Source: Spirodela intermedia
Taxonomy: Eukaryota > Streptophyta > Magnoliopsida > Alismatales > Araceae
NCBI GenBank assembly: GCA_902729315.2
Contig: LR746264.1
Location: 1,783,378-1,847,377 of the forward strand
Reading direction: 5' to 3'
DNA length: 64,000 nt
The notes beneath the pieces are model-generated. The model did no database searches and was not told the DNA's origin. It saw nothing but the letters and a program-made list of their open reading frames with translations. The translations under genes were made by a program, and so were the position numbers. Below are positions 41,384 to 53,576 of the stretch, in pieces (within the stretch, counting starts at the first letter, position 1; every line of letters starts with the position of its first letter).

Positions 41384-41600
41384 TGTTCCTTGTATACAAA
41401 AAAATAGTATGCTTATGATTTCATATTCTAATAAAATTTAATTATATCACAAAGGTGTACCTTGTATTCACAAAAAATAATATTACTTATGACTTTATTG
41501 CTAATGAAATTTAGTGACACGAGAAAAGTGTACCTATTTTTTTAAAATAAGAATATTAGTTATGATTTTATATACTAATGAACTTTAATTATATCAAAAA
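41384..41600. repeat. 72-73-bp minisatellite, 3 copies
   Basis: Units start at 41,384, 41,456 and 41,529. Each begins TGTTCCT/TGTACCT and contains a run of A, TTATGATTT or TTATGACTT, CTAAT(A/G)AA and TTTAATTATATCA or a variant. The array is AT-rich, noncoding, and about 600 bp upstream of the CFM3 start. Confidence 0.85.
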
Positions 41601-41929
41601 ATGTAGAAAAAATATAGCAAATGCAATGGGTTTCTACATCTTATTGACTTATTTATTGAAATTAATGAGAAATCTGGTATAAAAAGGCGCCTTTAGATTG
41701 TGACACCTCAAAAAGAGGAAACCTAATATAACAAAAAATATAGAGAAAATAAATGGATGGGTACGTGGAAGCATATAAACACGCCACGATACAATATTGA
41801 AGGGTATTTCCGTCAGGGAAAGAGTCGTCCCCTTGGCGCCGCGGGTAGAGAAGATATCCGCCCAAAAATCTCTCTTCGTCGAGCTCCCTTCTTTTCTCTC
41901 TCATCCGCCATCGTTACCACTCATCTGAA

Positions 41930-42169
41930 GCTCTCTCTCTCTGCCCACTCTCTCTCCCTCTCCCTCCCTCTCTGCCTCTCTCTCTCTCGCTCTCTCTTTC
42001 TCTTGCTCTCGCTCGCGCTCTCTCTTTCTCTTGCTCTTGCTCTCGCTCTCTCCATCTCTCTCTCTCTTTAAGAATCGCGCTCTCTTCATCCCTCCTCAGC
42101 TGTGGCGGCAGGCTGTACTCTAAGCAGGTAGTTCTACTGGCTGGCTGTACTCTAAGCAGCTCAGAAGTG
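41930..42169 (+). promoter_or_regulatory. CT-rich leader of the CFM3 gene with a 32-bp duplication
   Basis: 41,932-42,066 is an almost pure pyrimidine tract of CTCTCT with TCGCTC/TTGCTC variants, typical of plant core promoters and 5' UTRs. Just before the ATG, GGCTGTACTCTAAGCAG occurs twice (42111-42127 and 42143-42159). The transcription start cannot be placed from sequence alone. Confidence 0.6.
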
Positions 42170-45100
42170 ATGATGGGGGCCTTCGCCCCCGCCGCTTGCC
42201 AATTCCATGCCGGCGCCGGCACCACCGCCGGCGGAGCTGCGGCGGCGGCCGCCGCCACCACCACCTTCCTCTTCATCGACTCCCTCCGCGCCTCCGTCGC
42301 CTGCATACAAACCCGCCGCCGCTTCTCTCATTTTCTCCGCCACTCCCATTCCTCTTCCTCCTCCTCCCCATCGACAGCAGAGACCCACCGGAGGGAAGAG
42401 AAGCTGCCCAGGGGGCCGCCGGAGTGGATGGAGAAGTGGGGGAGGGGCGGCTTCCGGAGCTTCCGCAGGAGGCCCCAGGCCGCCCTGGACTACCGGGGGA
42501 GCTTCTCCAGCGACGACGAGGAGGTGGGGACGAGCCGGAGCACTGGGAGTAGCACGATGGAGAGGATTGTGGAGAAGCTCAAGCGATTCGGCTACATCGA
42601 CGAGGGCCCCCCCGAGAGGAAGGACAAGCCTCCGCCGGAGAGGGGCTCAGTGGAGGACATCTTCTACGCTGAGGACGGGATCCTTCCCGACACCAGGGGG
42701 GGGCTGTCGTGGGACCTGACAAAGGAGAGGGAGGTCCTTTTTCCCTGGGAGAAGCGGGAGGGCAGCGGAGAAGCGGGGGACGCGCCGCCGGCTCGCCGGA
42801 AGCAGAGCAGGACCTCGCTGGCGGAGCTGACGCTGCCGGAGACGGAGCTGCGGAGGTTGAGGCACCTGGCGATAAGGACCAAGTCGAAGATCAAAATTGG
42901 CGGCGCCGGGGTGACCAGAGAGATCGTCGACAGGATCCACGAGAAGTGGAGGGCGGAGGAGGTGGTCAGGCTGAAGTGCGAGGGCCCGCCTGCGCTTAAC
43001 ATGAAGAGGATGCATGAAATTCTGGAGGTGAGCTCGCCCTACCATACCTTCTCTTCCTCCATTTTCTGGAAGTGATTGGGCATCATCATCTGCTTTTGAT
43101 GAACAAACCTCCTGGTAATAATTTCCATGGATTATATTCGCTAGGAAGTGAGAACTAGAAGCCACTGCCATACATTGTTCTCAAGGATGGAAGATTTAAT
43201 GGCTTGGATTGAATGGCTATTCTTCTAGGAAAGCTTGACGAGCCCAAATAGAAGAATAACAAGAAGATTCCTGTTCTGGTGCTGAAAGCGTTCTGGTAGA
43301 ATTTTACCATCGACTTTTGCTCTGATCAGCAGTCCCTTTGGGAAGGAAATTCTAACGCCTGAAAGTGGACATAATGTACATAATCAGTGGGAGGGAGGAA
43401 CTCAGATCTGCTCAACTGAACCTGCCATGATTATACTTTTAACATGCAAGAGTTTGTAGGAAATTGTATTTGTTGATCATTTATTTCGGATTTCTGAGCA
43501 AGACACAGATTTCTAAACGTTTTTGGAATCATCGTACCCTATTTTTCATGGGTCTTTTCTCTGATGCGTTAGACCTTCTATGCACGCCCATTGGTACAAT
43601 TTTTTTAAATAATCATTGCCATCTGATTATGCTTTTAAGGTATTTTTAGATCTATATATGCATGTTCATTTCCCACTTTGATTAGTTTGACACATTTTCA
43701 ATCATGTTTGACGACAAGGCTTAACCACTGGTTGTCAGAGAAAAACTGGAGGGCTGGTTATATGGAGGTCAGGGAGTTCTCTTTCCTTATACAGAGGACT
43801 GGGCTATGAACTAACGCAGACACAGAAAAAGCCAGTCCAGGATGCCCATGTGAGCAGGAATGGCTACAGTGGTGAGTCCATGGAGGTATCCTTGGAAAAG
43901 GATAGCAGAAGCTACGCACAACCTCTTGATGAAAGCCTGATTTCTTCCACTGAGAAGAAAAAGGCTAATGAATCAGCCAAAGAAATAAAATATGAGCATG
44001 AAGTGGACAAGTTATTAGATGATCTGGGTCCGCGATATGAAGATTGGCCAGGACCTGATCCATTACCAGTGGATGCAGATTTGCTTCCAGGGGTTGTTCA
44101 TGGTTATAAGCCACCTTTTAGAGTTCTTCCTTATGGGGTTCGACCAGCCCTTGGAATGAAGGAAGGGACAGCTTTGAGGAGGCTTGCTAGAGTGCTTCCC
44201 CCCCATTTTGCCCTTGGTAAGTCTTTTATTCTTTTTAATACGATGTTTGATGATTTGATTATTATACTATACCATTAAGAAAATTTCAATGGTTTCTCAC
44301 TTTCAGGAAGAAGCAGGCAGCACCAAGGGTTGGCTGCTGCCATGGCAAAGCTGTGGGAAAGAAGTTCCATAGCAAAGATTGCCCTAAAGAGAGGAGTGCA
44401 GCTCACCAGTAGTGAACGGATGGCTATTGATATCCAAGTAAGGCCTTTCATCCTTATTTCGTTTTGCCATGGATCTGGAAATGATGGGAAAAAAAGTCTT
44501 GGCATAACTGTAACTTGTTTCTTTAAGGTTGTACGGATCCGCCTTGCTCCGATCAGATTTAACTTCAGGAAGGTTGGATTCAAGTGGAAATTATGTGAAA
44601 AGTGTCCCATTGAAAAAAACCCAAAGTTAGAAGATATTATAGAGTATTCATCATTCAGTAAAATAAAAATGGTCTAGTAAGGATAAATTACATCAACTAT
44701 GGCTGTGGGTAATATCATGTGTGGAAGAGAATTAGTTCTGTAGACCCTACTTTGAAATAGGATCAATAAGAGGGGAAATGACGTAATGTGGTTCATTTAA
44801 TTCTCAAACCTACTCACCAACCAAGCCACCCTTGGGATTTAGTAGGTTACCTTTAAAATATTACAAATAGCATTTTTCAGTCGCTAATTCAGGCTTTACA
44901 TGGCAAAAAAACCTTGCTGATAAGAAAAAAAAAAGTGAAACACTTGCAGTAACCTTCAAGAGAGGGAATGAAGATCGCAATGGCATAGTGAGCTTCAAGA
45001 GGATCCTTTTTCTGATGATCTTTGAACCCATGCGAGTGGAATATTCTTCTTGATTTCTCTAGTTTAATACTCTTTCCCAAATAATTTGATTCTTTTGTTG

Positions 45101-48100
45101 GTTGAACCTTTGGGGTTGGTGCTTCTTCAATTGTCTTATAGATATTCATCTCTAAAACTATTCCCAGTAGAATCTCTAACAGTTGTTGCAAAAAATATGC
45201 ATTTTGAACTTAATCGACACTTATGGATGCCAGGTATCTAGACTTGATTCTAATGGTTATGAGAGGTGCTGACCCCTCAAAAGTTTTGGTCCCAACACAT
45301 ACTCGAGATTCCGTAACAGTGCTAATAGGTGTCAGCCTTTGAGGTATAACTTTCAAATCACTGGTTTTAGTGTGTAGGTGACGAGCCTTTGCCTATAACT
45401 GACAAAACTTTTAAGGGTTATCTTCTACTAAAGTTGTAGGTTTTGAGTCATTGTCTACTACATTTGCAGGCGTCAACCCCTTGCTTATGAGTGACTAGAC
45501 CTAATCAGTCATCGTCTAATATGTTTGTAGGTTTCGACCCTTTGCTTGTTGGTATTGACCTCTGTGGTTTCTGTTTTTCTAGTTCAGGATAACCTTTTTC
45601 CTATTGGTGTCAACACTTACATCCTTGAATTTGAAAATTTCACTGCTTTATTGTATGGGAGATGAGACTCTTGATCCAACCTCCTTTTCAAAGGATATGC
45701 TGTCTCATAAAAATAATTCAGGGTGATTTTATGAACTGAACAGGTTCTAATTAGATAAGGTGGCGTCATTAACTACTAAACAAAGAAAAAAGTATAGGTA
45801 ACCAGAGAAGGCTGGCGACAACTGATTTATGTCAGATTATGCTATTGAAAAATGTGTGGACAAGGAAATACATGAGGATGGAGACAAAAGATGACATTGA
45901 AGTCTAACTTGGTCTACATGTTGGAGGATAATGAAGTGAGATTGACGGCCTGTTGTGACTGGTGACTAGCTGATGAGGCATTGCAGCTATAAACATCGAA
46001 GCAAGGGATGGACCTTCCAAGATACCTTGTAAAGAATGAGGATTTGTTGATGCCACAATGAAGAGTGCGTGAGATTGGGAAGATGGAAACGTCATTGTAG
46101 TGATAAACAAAAACTGGATCAAGAATTCACAAAACTAGGATTAGACCGTAGGTTATAGAAAGTGATCGGTGATCAGAGATGTGCTAATTGAGGTTTCTAG
46201 AAATGATTTTGAACCATGGGTGTTGAAGAATGAATTATTTGGCTTTCTTTGATTAATTCAAAGGTCAAAATTTCTGCCAGCATCTAGGCAATCAATACTT
46301 TTCCCCCATGGAAAAACATGTTAGATGGGGCTTTGATCCATACAATATCTTACAGTTTTGATTTTTTATTCTGTATTTTTGATTCGCTGCTTCAGGGTTA
46401 CATATCAGATAGGAACTAAAGTTTCCTCGTTTAAAGGGATTCATGCTCACTTATTCTTCAGAAGAATGAAAACTTTACGTAAGAGAACATGTGTATAATG
46501 CTCTCGTAGAAACTTCAATAGGTGAATAAAGAAATATTTTTGACTGTTATATGCTGATGTTTCGTTGCAGTGACCAGTCTGGGTTGATGTTTGAGGTATT
46601 CCAATCCTGGAAACTCTGTTTAGTTACTCATCAGTAACTGCTCAATTTGCTTCTGGGCTGTGAGTTTTCTATATCCATATGGATCATTCTACCATTCCAT
46701 GAGACATTTCCTGTCTCTTGTACAGTCAAAATTCTTGACAACACTAGGGATTGTTTGACTCTTTCGATGATGAGATATTTACTGGTTTTTTATTCATTTC
46801 AAGGAATGTCATTTATTCAGTATTATTCTCTTCTATTTTGAATGTTCTGGATTATAGATTTCTCTGAATTTCCCTTCTTTTCCCTGCTTCTCATCGAATA
46901 AACTTGCTGCAGCAACTTCTTTTCTTTCAAATTCTTATCATGCAACTGTGTGTTTATACTTGATAGAATTTTTTTCATGGATTGTGAAAGCTGGGTACTT
47001 ACACAGTTGTCTTATGGTTAATTGCAGAGATTGACCGGGGGTATCCTTCTTTCCAGGAACAAGGATTATATTGTGTTTTATAGAGGAAAGGATTTTCTGT
47101 CCCCAGAGGTAGCTGAGGCATTAATGGAAAGGGAAAGACTGGCAATGGTCTTGCAAGAGGAGGAGGAGCAAGCACGTTTGCAAGCGTCTTCTTCTGTGCT
47201 TCCAGGCATTGAAGCAGTTGAAGAATCTGGAAGTACTGGTACTCTTGAGGAAACGCTGGAAGCCAATGCCAGGTGGGGAAAGAAGCTGGATGATGATCAC
47301 AAGAACAGGATGATGAGAGCTTCGGAAGTGGCAAGGCATGCACAACTCGTCAGGAAGCTTGAGAAGAAGCTTTCCGTAGTAAGCTAATAAATCCTGAATA
47401 TTCGAGTGATTGCTGTATAAATAGTAATTTCTTTTCAAATTTCATTTATCGTGTTCCCTCAGGCAATATCATATTTTTCTATTGACGCATTGCCAAAATT
47501 TTCTTCAACAATATTGACTCTTCTGTTTCTTTTGTGTCTTATCTTCACTTTTAGTGAAAAAAAGAAGTTTTGCCTGGATTCCTTTAAGGTCAAACATCCC
47601 AAAATGCTGAGTTATTGTAGAATGATTCTTTTTGGCTCTTTCCTAATCAATTTACTTGTTGAGATATGTAATGTCCATACTGATCATCCTGACTACTGGT
47701 TCTGTGATGGCTGTGATGTCGTGCTTTCTGTTACTCCTTTAATGGAGTTTTACCGCTCTATAATAACAGTCAAAGTTGAGCTAGTTTGAATATGCTGCGC
47801 AGAAATTCAATGAAAATGGGCTTATTTGTGGGAATTTGAATCTGGGCTAAAAAATTTACGGAAATACCCACACATTTTTTTTAATATTTATCATAAAAGT
47901 TCTACCGATGAGGTATGGAATATTATGCCTATTTTAATTTTGTTTGAAAATTCCATTTTTTTGGTTTTTTCCTCTCATTTTACTAAAAGCTGGGCTGAAT
48001 TGGCCTCAAACAAAATGCAGTATCTTATGATACGTAATATGTGTATATATCAGAACAGAATATCTGAAAAGAAAGACACTGGGATTGTATTCATAGTGGT

Positions 48101-50299
48101 GTCATGTAGCAGTAGTGTGTGAATGGATCTTGAATCTAAGAGTATTCTATATTCTTTATAACAATTTTTTTTTGTACCATGTTAAGCCTTTTCGATGTTG
48201 ACATTTGCATATGATGAACAGGCAGATCGCAAATTAGTGAAAGCTGAGAGAGCTTTAGGTAAAGTGGAGGAATTCTTGAAGCCAGTGGAACCTAGATCAG
48301 ATCCAGAAAGCATTACTGATGAAGAAAGGTTCATGTTTCGGAAACTTGGCTTAAGAATGAAGGCTTTCTTACTCCTTGGTAACTATCTATGCTTAATTCT
48401 GTGAAATGGGAAAATTTAGAGAAAAAAACGTAATTATTTATTTCCTTGAAAGAGAATCTAACTCCTTGATTTTCATTATTATTCTTTTGATTTTTTATTC
48501 TTCTCAGATTTTATTGATCCAAGTATACAATTCACATTAGCATCTTTATTTTCTTAGAAGTTCCAGGATCTTACCTCTGGAAAATTTCTAGGTCGACGTG
48601 GGATCTTCGGAGGAACTGTGGAGAACATGCACCTGCACTGGAAGTACCGGGAGCTAGTTAAAGTAATAATAAAGGCTAAGAACTTTGCCCAAGTAAGAAA
48701 TGTTGCTCTATCGCTGGAGGCTGAGAGCGGCGGTGTTCTTGTTTCTGTGGACAAAATCTCAAAAGGGTTTGCTATAATTGTCTATCGGGGAAAAGATTAT
48801 CACCGCCCGCCTTCTTTGAGGCCCAGAAACCTCTTGACAAAGAGGAAAGCTTTAGCACGGTCCATTGAGCTTCAGAGGCGTGAGGTACGTGTTGAGTTCA
48901 ATCGAAATTTTTATTTTTAGTTACCATTTCTGCACAAATCCTCCAAAATTTCTGCACATGATCGTTTTCTTCTTCTGACTTACCTCCTCTGGATGATAAG
49001 AGAGAATATTCTTGTCGCCCATTTTGATCTCTGAGCTGATAAATGTCAACGTCTCCTCTTTTCGAGCAGGCTCTTCGTCGGTATATATCTGGCTTGCAGA
49101 AGAAGGTGGAGCAGCTGAAGTCTGAACTGGTATATTCTCCCCTCTAGCTTCCTAAATAGGATACATTGCCTTCCACGATAGTTCTCCTAGTAGTTTACCA
49201 GCCTTGTTATTTTTAGGATCAAATGGAAGATGCCAGAGATCGAGGTGATGAGGATCTGTATGTTAGACTCGATGCTGCTTATTTGACTGCAGATGAAGAT
49301 TCAGAGGTGGGTCTTCAGCTGTTCCCGGTGTCGACTTTAATCAAAAGCTAAAAACATTTATGGTCTTGTGGAAAACCTAACCTCTTCAAAACTCATGTGC
49401 AATGGCTACCCAGGAGGAGGGCGATGAGGCTTATCTGGAAACCTTGGATGGGTCAATGGATGATGATGAGGATGATGATGAGGATGATGATGATGCTGAA
49501 GCTGAAGGCTATGGTGAGGACTCTGAAGAGGAGTTGGTTGATAGCTTCGACTCAGTATTAGATGATTACTCTGGTCAACTGATTGAGGCAAGCGATGATG
49601 AAACATACTCAAAAACGGTAGGAAAAGAAGAGCATCATCTTTGATACTAGCTAAAGATGTGAGTGATTTCTAAAAGGAGAAGGAAAGCTATGTATTGAGA
49701 AATCCGCATTGATGCCTGATTCTTGGGAAGCCATGGAGAAGACTAAAATTGATGCCCCACGTTTTCCTCTTTTGTGGGCGAGGCTTAATCTGCCTTCCTT
49801 CCTATTTTTGAGGAGATGGGTTGACTGACAGAGCGAGAGTTCAGCTACTCTTGGCCGCATTTCAAGTCAACTCATCGCGATAAAAGGTGGACATCAGCCT
49901 TTTCCTTCATATGAAGAATGTTAATGAGTCGCTTTGACTTCCTCTTCTGGTGGGCAAGGCTTACTCTGCCTTCCTTCCTGGGTTGACCAGAAGTGCAAGG
50001 GTTGTGTTACCGTCAGGCACATTCGAAGTCAACCCATGGACAGAATGAATAAATATCAGAATCAGAATGAATTTGCTTTCTTTCCCTCTTTCCGTGAACA
50101 TGGCTTGGCTTGATCTGGTTCAAGCCCTCTTTTGAGGTGGTGGGTTGACTAAAAAAACAGGGTTTGACTTCAAATCCAGTTCATGGGCATACATAATCAA
50201 TGTCTACCTTGTTAACAATTTTGCTTTATTTCAAGATCAGGGCACTGAAAATTGTTTCCACAGGTTCTGCAGGGAGGAGAGATGGTCATTTTGGCCTAG
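42170..50299 (+). CDS. CFM3: CRM-domain group II intron splicing factor, CFM3 type, complete, 10 exons
   Basis: Exons are 42170-43027, 43739-44216, 44307-44437, 47028-47378, 48222-48378, 48592-48884, 49070-49129, 49217-49306, 49414-49617 and 50264-50299 (885 aa). CFM3 proteins bind and help splice organellar group II introns, in plastids and, in grasses, also mitochondria. The Ala/Ser/Arg-rich N terminus fits a transit peptide. [20 protein letters not shown] (about 163-182) is a CFM3 hallmark. CRM domain 1 is about 216-310 ([20 protein letters not shown]...[17 protein letters not shown]), CRM 2 about 410-515 ([20 protein letters not shown]...[20 protein letters not shown]), and CRM 3 about 638-740 ([23 protein letters not shown]...[16 protein letters not shown]). 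A coiled stretch and a long Asp/Glu run follow. The first of two ATGs was chosen. The last exon adds only 11 codons. Confidence 0.94.
44438..47027 (+). other. 2.6-kb CFM3 intron 3 with a degenerate repeat
   Basis: This intron sits inside CRM domain 2, splitting ...[10 protein letters not shown] from [14 protein letters not shown] degenerate 50-60-bp repeat occupies about 45,360-45,560: the motif CTA(C/A)TA...TTGTAGG...(TC)AACCCCTTGCTT or TCGACCCTTTGCTT recurs about three to four times. Nothing else was recognised. Confidence 0.65.
49765..50150. repeat. Degenerate tandem repeat, about 150-170-bp unit, in CFM3 intron 9
   Basis: Copies begin at about 49,768, 49,938 and 50,082. The first two share CCTCTT(T/C)TG...GGGC(G/A)AGGCTTA(A/C)TCTGCCTTCCTTCCT. 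All share GGGTTGAC followed by a CAAGTCAAC or GAAGTCAAC-like block. The third copy is the most diverged. The array fills the intron before the last 36-bp exon. Confidence 0.75.
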
Positions 50300-50925
50300 C
50301 ACAAGAACAAGAGAACAAAGAGTGGGTTCACACTGAATCTTGCTAATTTTATTTTATTTTAATGCGCAGAAAATCTTGGTCTTTCCGGTGCCGAATTTCT
50401 CTAATTCTTTGCTGTTGATCAAGAGAAACCCATTTGAATGTGTGATTGACCATTCATGATGGCCCCATTTCTGTATGGTTTGTCTCCATCATCCACTCTG
50501 AGCTAGGGTTTTAGCTGATATTCTATTGATTCCACTGTGTTATTTAGATCAATGGGTTTATTTGACATAGTTGAGGGTTTGACTCTGGGCATTGACCAAT
50601 CTTACCCTGGCCTAAGGTCATTGTCTGGAGAGATGTGAGGTGGATTGTAGAACAGCTGGAAAGAAGAGAGACAGAGTTAGTTGAGTAGAGAGGTGAGAGG
50701 ATGGAGTGTCGATAGAGAGTTAATTTTTTCAATCATTAAAATGGTATTATAGAAGAAGGTTCATTCTCATCTCATCAATCTTATCTCCCAAAATGGTCTT
50801 CGGAGGGCTCATTCTCATATGTTTTATAATTTGCTTGATGAATTGGGATAGTCCTACTAACTGGGTTTGACTTTTCTTGCTGTTTTGAAACAATCAGCTG
50901 TTGTTGGCTGCTTTTTGATACGCAG

Positions 50926-50979
<54 letters not shown>

Positions 50980-51745
50980 TAGCTGAATTGGTCAAAGAAG
51001 ACGCTATTAATGCTTTCATCTGATTAATTTGGCTGATATTAATTAATAATATCGTAAGATTCCAAATATATGATACACATGATCTTTAAGTATGAAGCAT
51101 GTTGACATGTCAACATGATACGCAGAATCTGGACATTGATAGCTTATGAAGCATGTCGAGATGATCTTAAATTTGTGACATAATTATCATATAATTTATG
51201 AAATTCTAATTACATAATTATAGTTATTTTAATCCTAAATAAAGTCAATCATGTAAGAGACTATTACGTACTTGTCAAAGAAATTTGACTTTTTTTTTTA
51301 CTATTTTCTCATGAATTCTGCTGTGTTTATTCTGAGCAAATAAGAATGGGTTGAATCTAATGAAATCATGTGAGTTCTTTGCTGAAATAATCGATAAATT
51401 AGACTTTTTATCACTCTAAAATACGATAAGTTAATGGGAGTAAATTTTTATTTGAAAAATATCCTGAATAAGTTAATATATATATCTTTGATTAAATAAT
51501 AATAATAATCATCATCAACGCGTCATCCGTCACCATTTGATGATCAGATGCGAATGGGATGATTTTTTGATTGGACGGTTGAGATAAGATTCTTTCCCAT
51601 TTCATTGGTCGTCATCTGCTTTCTTTTCTGTGGGTGAATGGTACACGAACAAGTTATAGAGAAGAATAAATAAATTATACCACGTGGAGATACCTACAGA
51701 GTGACCTTCCTCGAAGTATCACAAGACGTGTTGAAAAAAGTTTCC
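50300..51745. other. Convergent intergenic region, CFM3 and bHLH 3' ends
   Basis: Both flanking genes end here. It includes a (CTAT)n tract at about 50,932-50,966 running into (TA)n to 50,978, and strongly AT-rich DNA at 51,000-51,520. G-box CACGTG is present at about 51,681. No gene was recognised; the minus-strand 62-codon frame at 50,544-50,732 has no family resemblance. Confidence 0.6.
50932..50978. repeat. (CTAT)n-(TA)n microsatellite
   Basis: About nine TATC/CTAT units run directly into a TA run. Confidence 0.95.
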
Positions 51746-52809
51746 TCATCGGCCGACATCAGGTGGACCCAGTCGGAACATTTTCGTTGACTTTGGACAA
51801 TTCCGAAGCTTCCACTCCACTTCAACAAGGGCCTGCTGGACCGTCGTCTCCACTTCGTTCGTAGTCATCTGCTATTTTTCCAAAAGAGTAAAATCACTCA
51901 GAATTATCCACTCGCAAGGATATGTTGACCTTAAGAAACAACATATATAGGTATATATTTTGTCAACGCGGGTTTGGAGAATATAATGTTTATAGTTCGT
52001 AGATAATGATAATTAACATCATATTATAGGCATTCTTATAAACCCTATACCATACAGAAAAAACCAATTTATTTATTTATTTATTATTAGTTATTGCATA
52101 TTGGTGAACCTGGAAATACTCGAGAGAAGATATTATCAAATCTTGCAGGATTATAATTAAGCATATAAAGCAGTAATAGAGAGAAGATGATGATGGGAAC
52201 TGACCTCGGTTTGGACGTCTATGACGGCGGAGAGCTCACGGTCGCCGGCGATGGAGCGGATGGACCTGGCCTTGACGTCCATGCTCTTGAGCCTCTGGAG
52301 GGCGGCGATCATGGAGTCAACGGGGGAGGAAGGGTTGCCGACGCGGAATCGGATGGTGGCGCCTTCGGTCCTCTCGTCGCCCATGGCTGCGGCGGCGGAC
52401 CGGAGTTCCTGGTGTCGCCGATGGAGGGCGTCCCTCGTTCTCTTCAGTCCCCAGACGTACGACGCCGCCGCCAGGACGATGGAGTTCTTGTCAGTCTGTG
52501 AGTAATAGGCGGATGTTTATAGATGGAACAAGGCCGATTCATTGGGTTCACCCGCTGCCATTTTCCTCTCTCTCTCTCTCTCCCCCCTTCTCACATGTAT
52601 CTATCTATCTATAATGGGAAGGAGAAAATCAGAGGGGAGGAAGGGATTGCCTCAGAAAGAAGGCCAATTGATGGGATTTTCCATCTCTAATTTCCCCTCC
52701 CCCCCTCTCATTGTCTTATTCTCTCTCCGTCTCCGCTGGGGAGAAAAAGATCAGATGGAACAGAGAATGAATGCCCTCATCAGAAAAGAAGCCCAATTGA
52801 TGAGCTCTC

Positions 52810-52865
<56 letters not shown>

Positions 52866-53478
52866 TCACTACCTCCACCTACAATGTGGAGAAGAGAATC
52901 ATCTAGAGAAAAGAAGAAATGCCCTCAGAAAGAGGCTAATTGGCGAGTCTCTCTCTCTCTCCTCAGATTCAAGTAGGTAATTGACAGAAGAAGGAAAGAT
53001 GGGGGACCTTGGGCTGGGGGTGTATCATGTGGTAGAGGTCTGCGTAGCTCTGGCTGAGCCTCTCCCTCCGCTGCCGCTCCCTCATCATGTGCCGCATACT
53101 CCTGCTGCACTCCACCTCCTTCTCCCTCTTCTGCACCGGCATCCTCCTCAGATACTCTATCATCCTCCGGTGGATGTTCACCCTTCCGCCGCCGCCGCCA
53201 CCCACTCTCCGTCTCTCCCTCCCGTACCTCCTAAAGGCGCTGCCTTGCACCGCCGGCGGCGGTGGTGCCGGTGCCGGCGCCGGCGCCGGCGCCGGAGACG
53301 ACTCCCACCCGAGAAGCTCTTCTGCCATTGGGGCGGCGCTGCTCTCCTCCTCCAAGGCGAACATCCCCCACGGGATCACATCCGACCAGAAGGAGAGGTC
53401 CTCCATCAGCGGCGGTGGCACCGCCGACGCCATAGCTGATTCCTCGTAGAAGACGGGAAAGTTCTCCATCTCCATCAT
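51746..53478 (-). CDS. BHLH92: bHLH transcription factor, bHLH92-like, complete, 3 exons
   Basis: Exons are 53008-53478, 52205-52495 and 51746-51868 (294 aa). The N-terminal part is acidic and aromatic (MEDLSFWSDVIPWGMF), followed by a Pro-Ala run and a conserved INIHRRM-like helix (VNIHRRMIEYLRRM). The bHLH spans about 128-190. The basic region SRSMRHMMRERQRRERL has the H-E-R pattern of E-box/G-box binders. The splice site falls in the HLH loop (HPQPK|TDKNSIVLAAASYV). After it comes an ACT-like C-terminal domain (TIRFRVGN...DSMIAALQRLKSMDVKARS...ELSAVIDVQTE), and the last exon has EVETTVQQALVEVEWKLRN. This order matches Arabidopsis bHLH92, a salt/cold/drought-induced gene. An ATATAAAG box lies about 100 bp upstream of the ATG. 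Exons 1 and 2 are GC-rich; intron 1 is full of CT tracts. Confidence 0.92.
52611..52960. repeat. Degenerate tandem repeat, 125-150-bp unit, 3 copies, in bHLH intron 1
   Basis: A block of the form GGAGAA-A-ATCA-AG...TGCC(CTCA)...CAGAAA-GAAG(G/C)CCAATTGATG(G/A)G, followed by a CTCTCT tract, is found with its core at about 52,647, 52,771 and 52,919. The CT tracts (for example 52,812-52,864) come from the same unit. Together they make up most of the 512-bp intron 52496-53007. Confidence 0.8.
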
Positions 53479-53576
53479 CTCTTCTTCTACTCCTCTTGGG
53501 TTCTTCTATCCTGCATTTGATGCTCTCCTTCTGGACCAGGAGTGGACTGGCTTCCCCTTAACTTCTGTCCCCAGCA

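Larger units (their letters stand above)
39625..41929. other. Divergent intergenic region between the ankyrin-TPR and CFM3 genes
   Basis: Both genes are transcribed outward from here. The ankyrin-TPR leader/promoter is the moderately GC-rich part at about 39,625-39,860. The rest is very AT-rich and holds two tandem arrays, described separately. The small plus-strand open frames at 40,013-41,050 are AT-driven and show no recognisable domain. Confidence 0.6.

Noticed and set aside
41901-42388. Minus-strand frames rich in RERE/ARARE and AAAA opposite the CFM3 leader
   Set aside because: They are translations of the CT-rich leader and the antisense of a GC-rich exon.
42196-43171. Alternative plus- and minus-strand frames over CFM3 exon 1
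   Set aside because: They are GC-rich shadow frames. The frame from 42,170 carries the CFM3 motifs and joins exon 2 in phase.
47078-47438. Minus-strand frames opposite CFM3 exon 4
   Set aside because: They are antisense shadows of the [20 protein letters not shown] exon.
52981-53449. Plus-strand frames opposite bHLH exon 1
   Set aside because: They are Leu/His/Arg shadow frames. The minus strand carries the bHLH domain and splices in phase.
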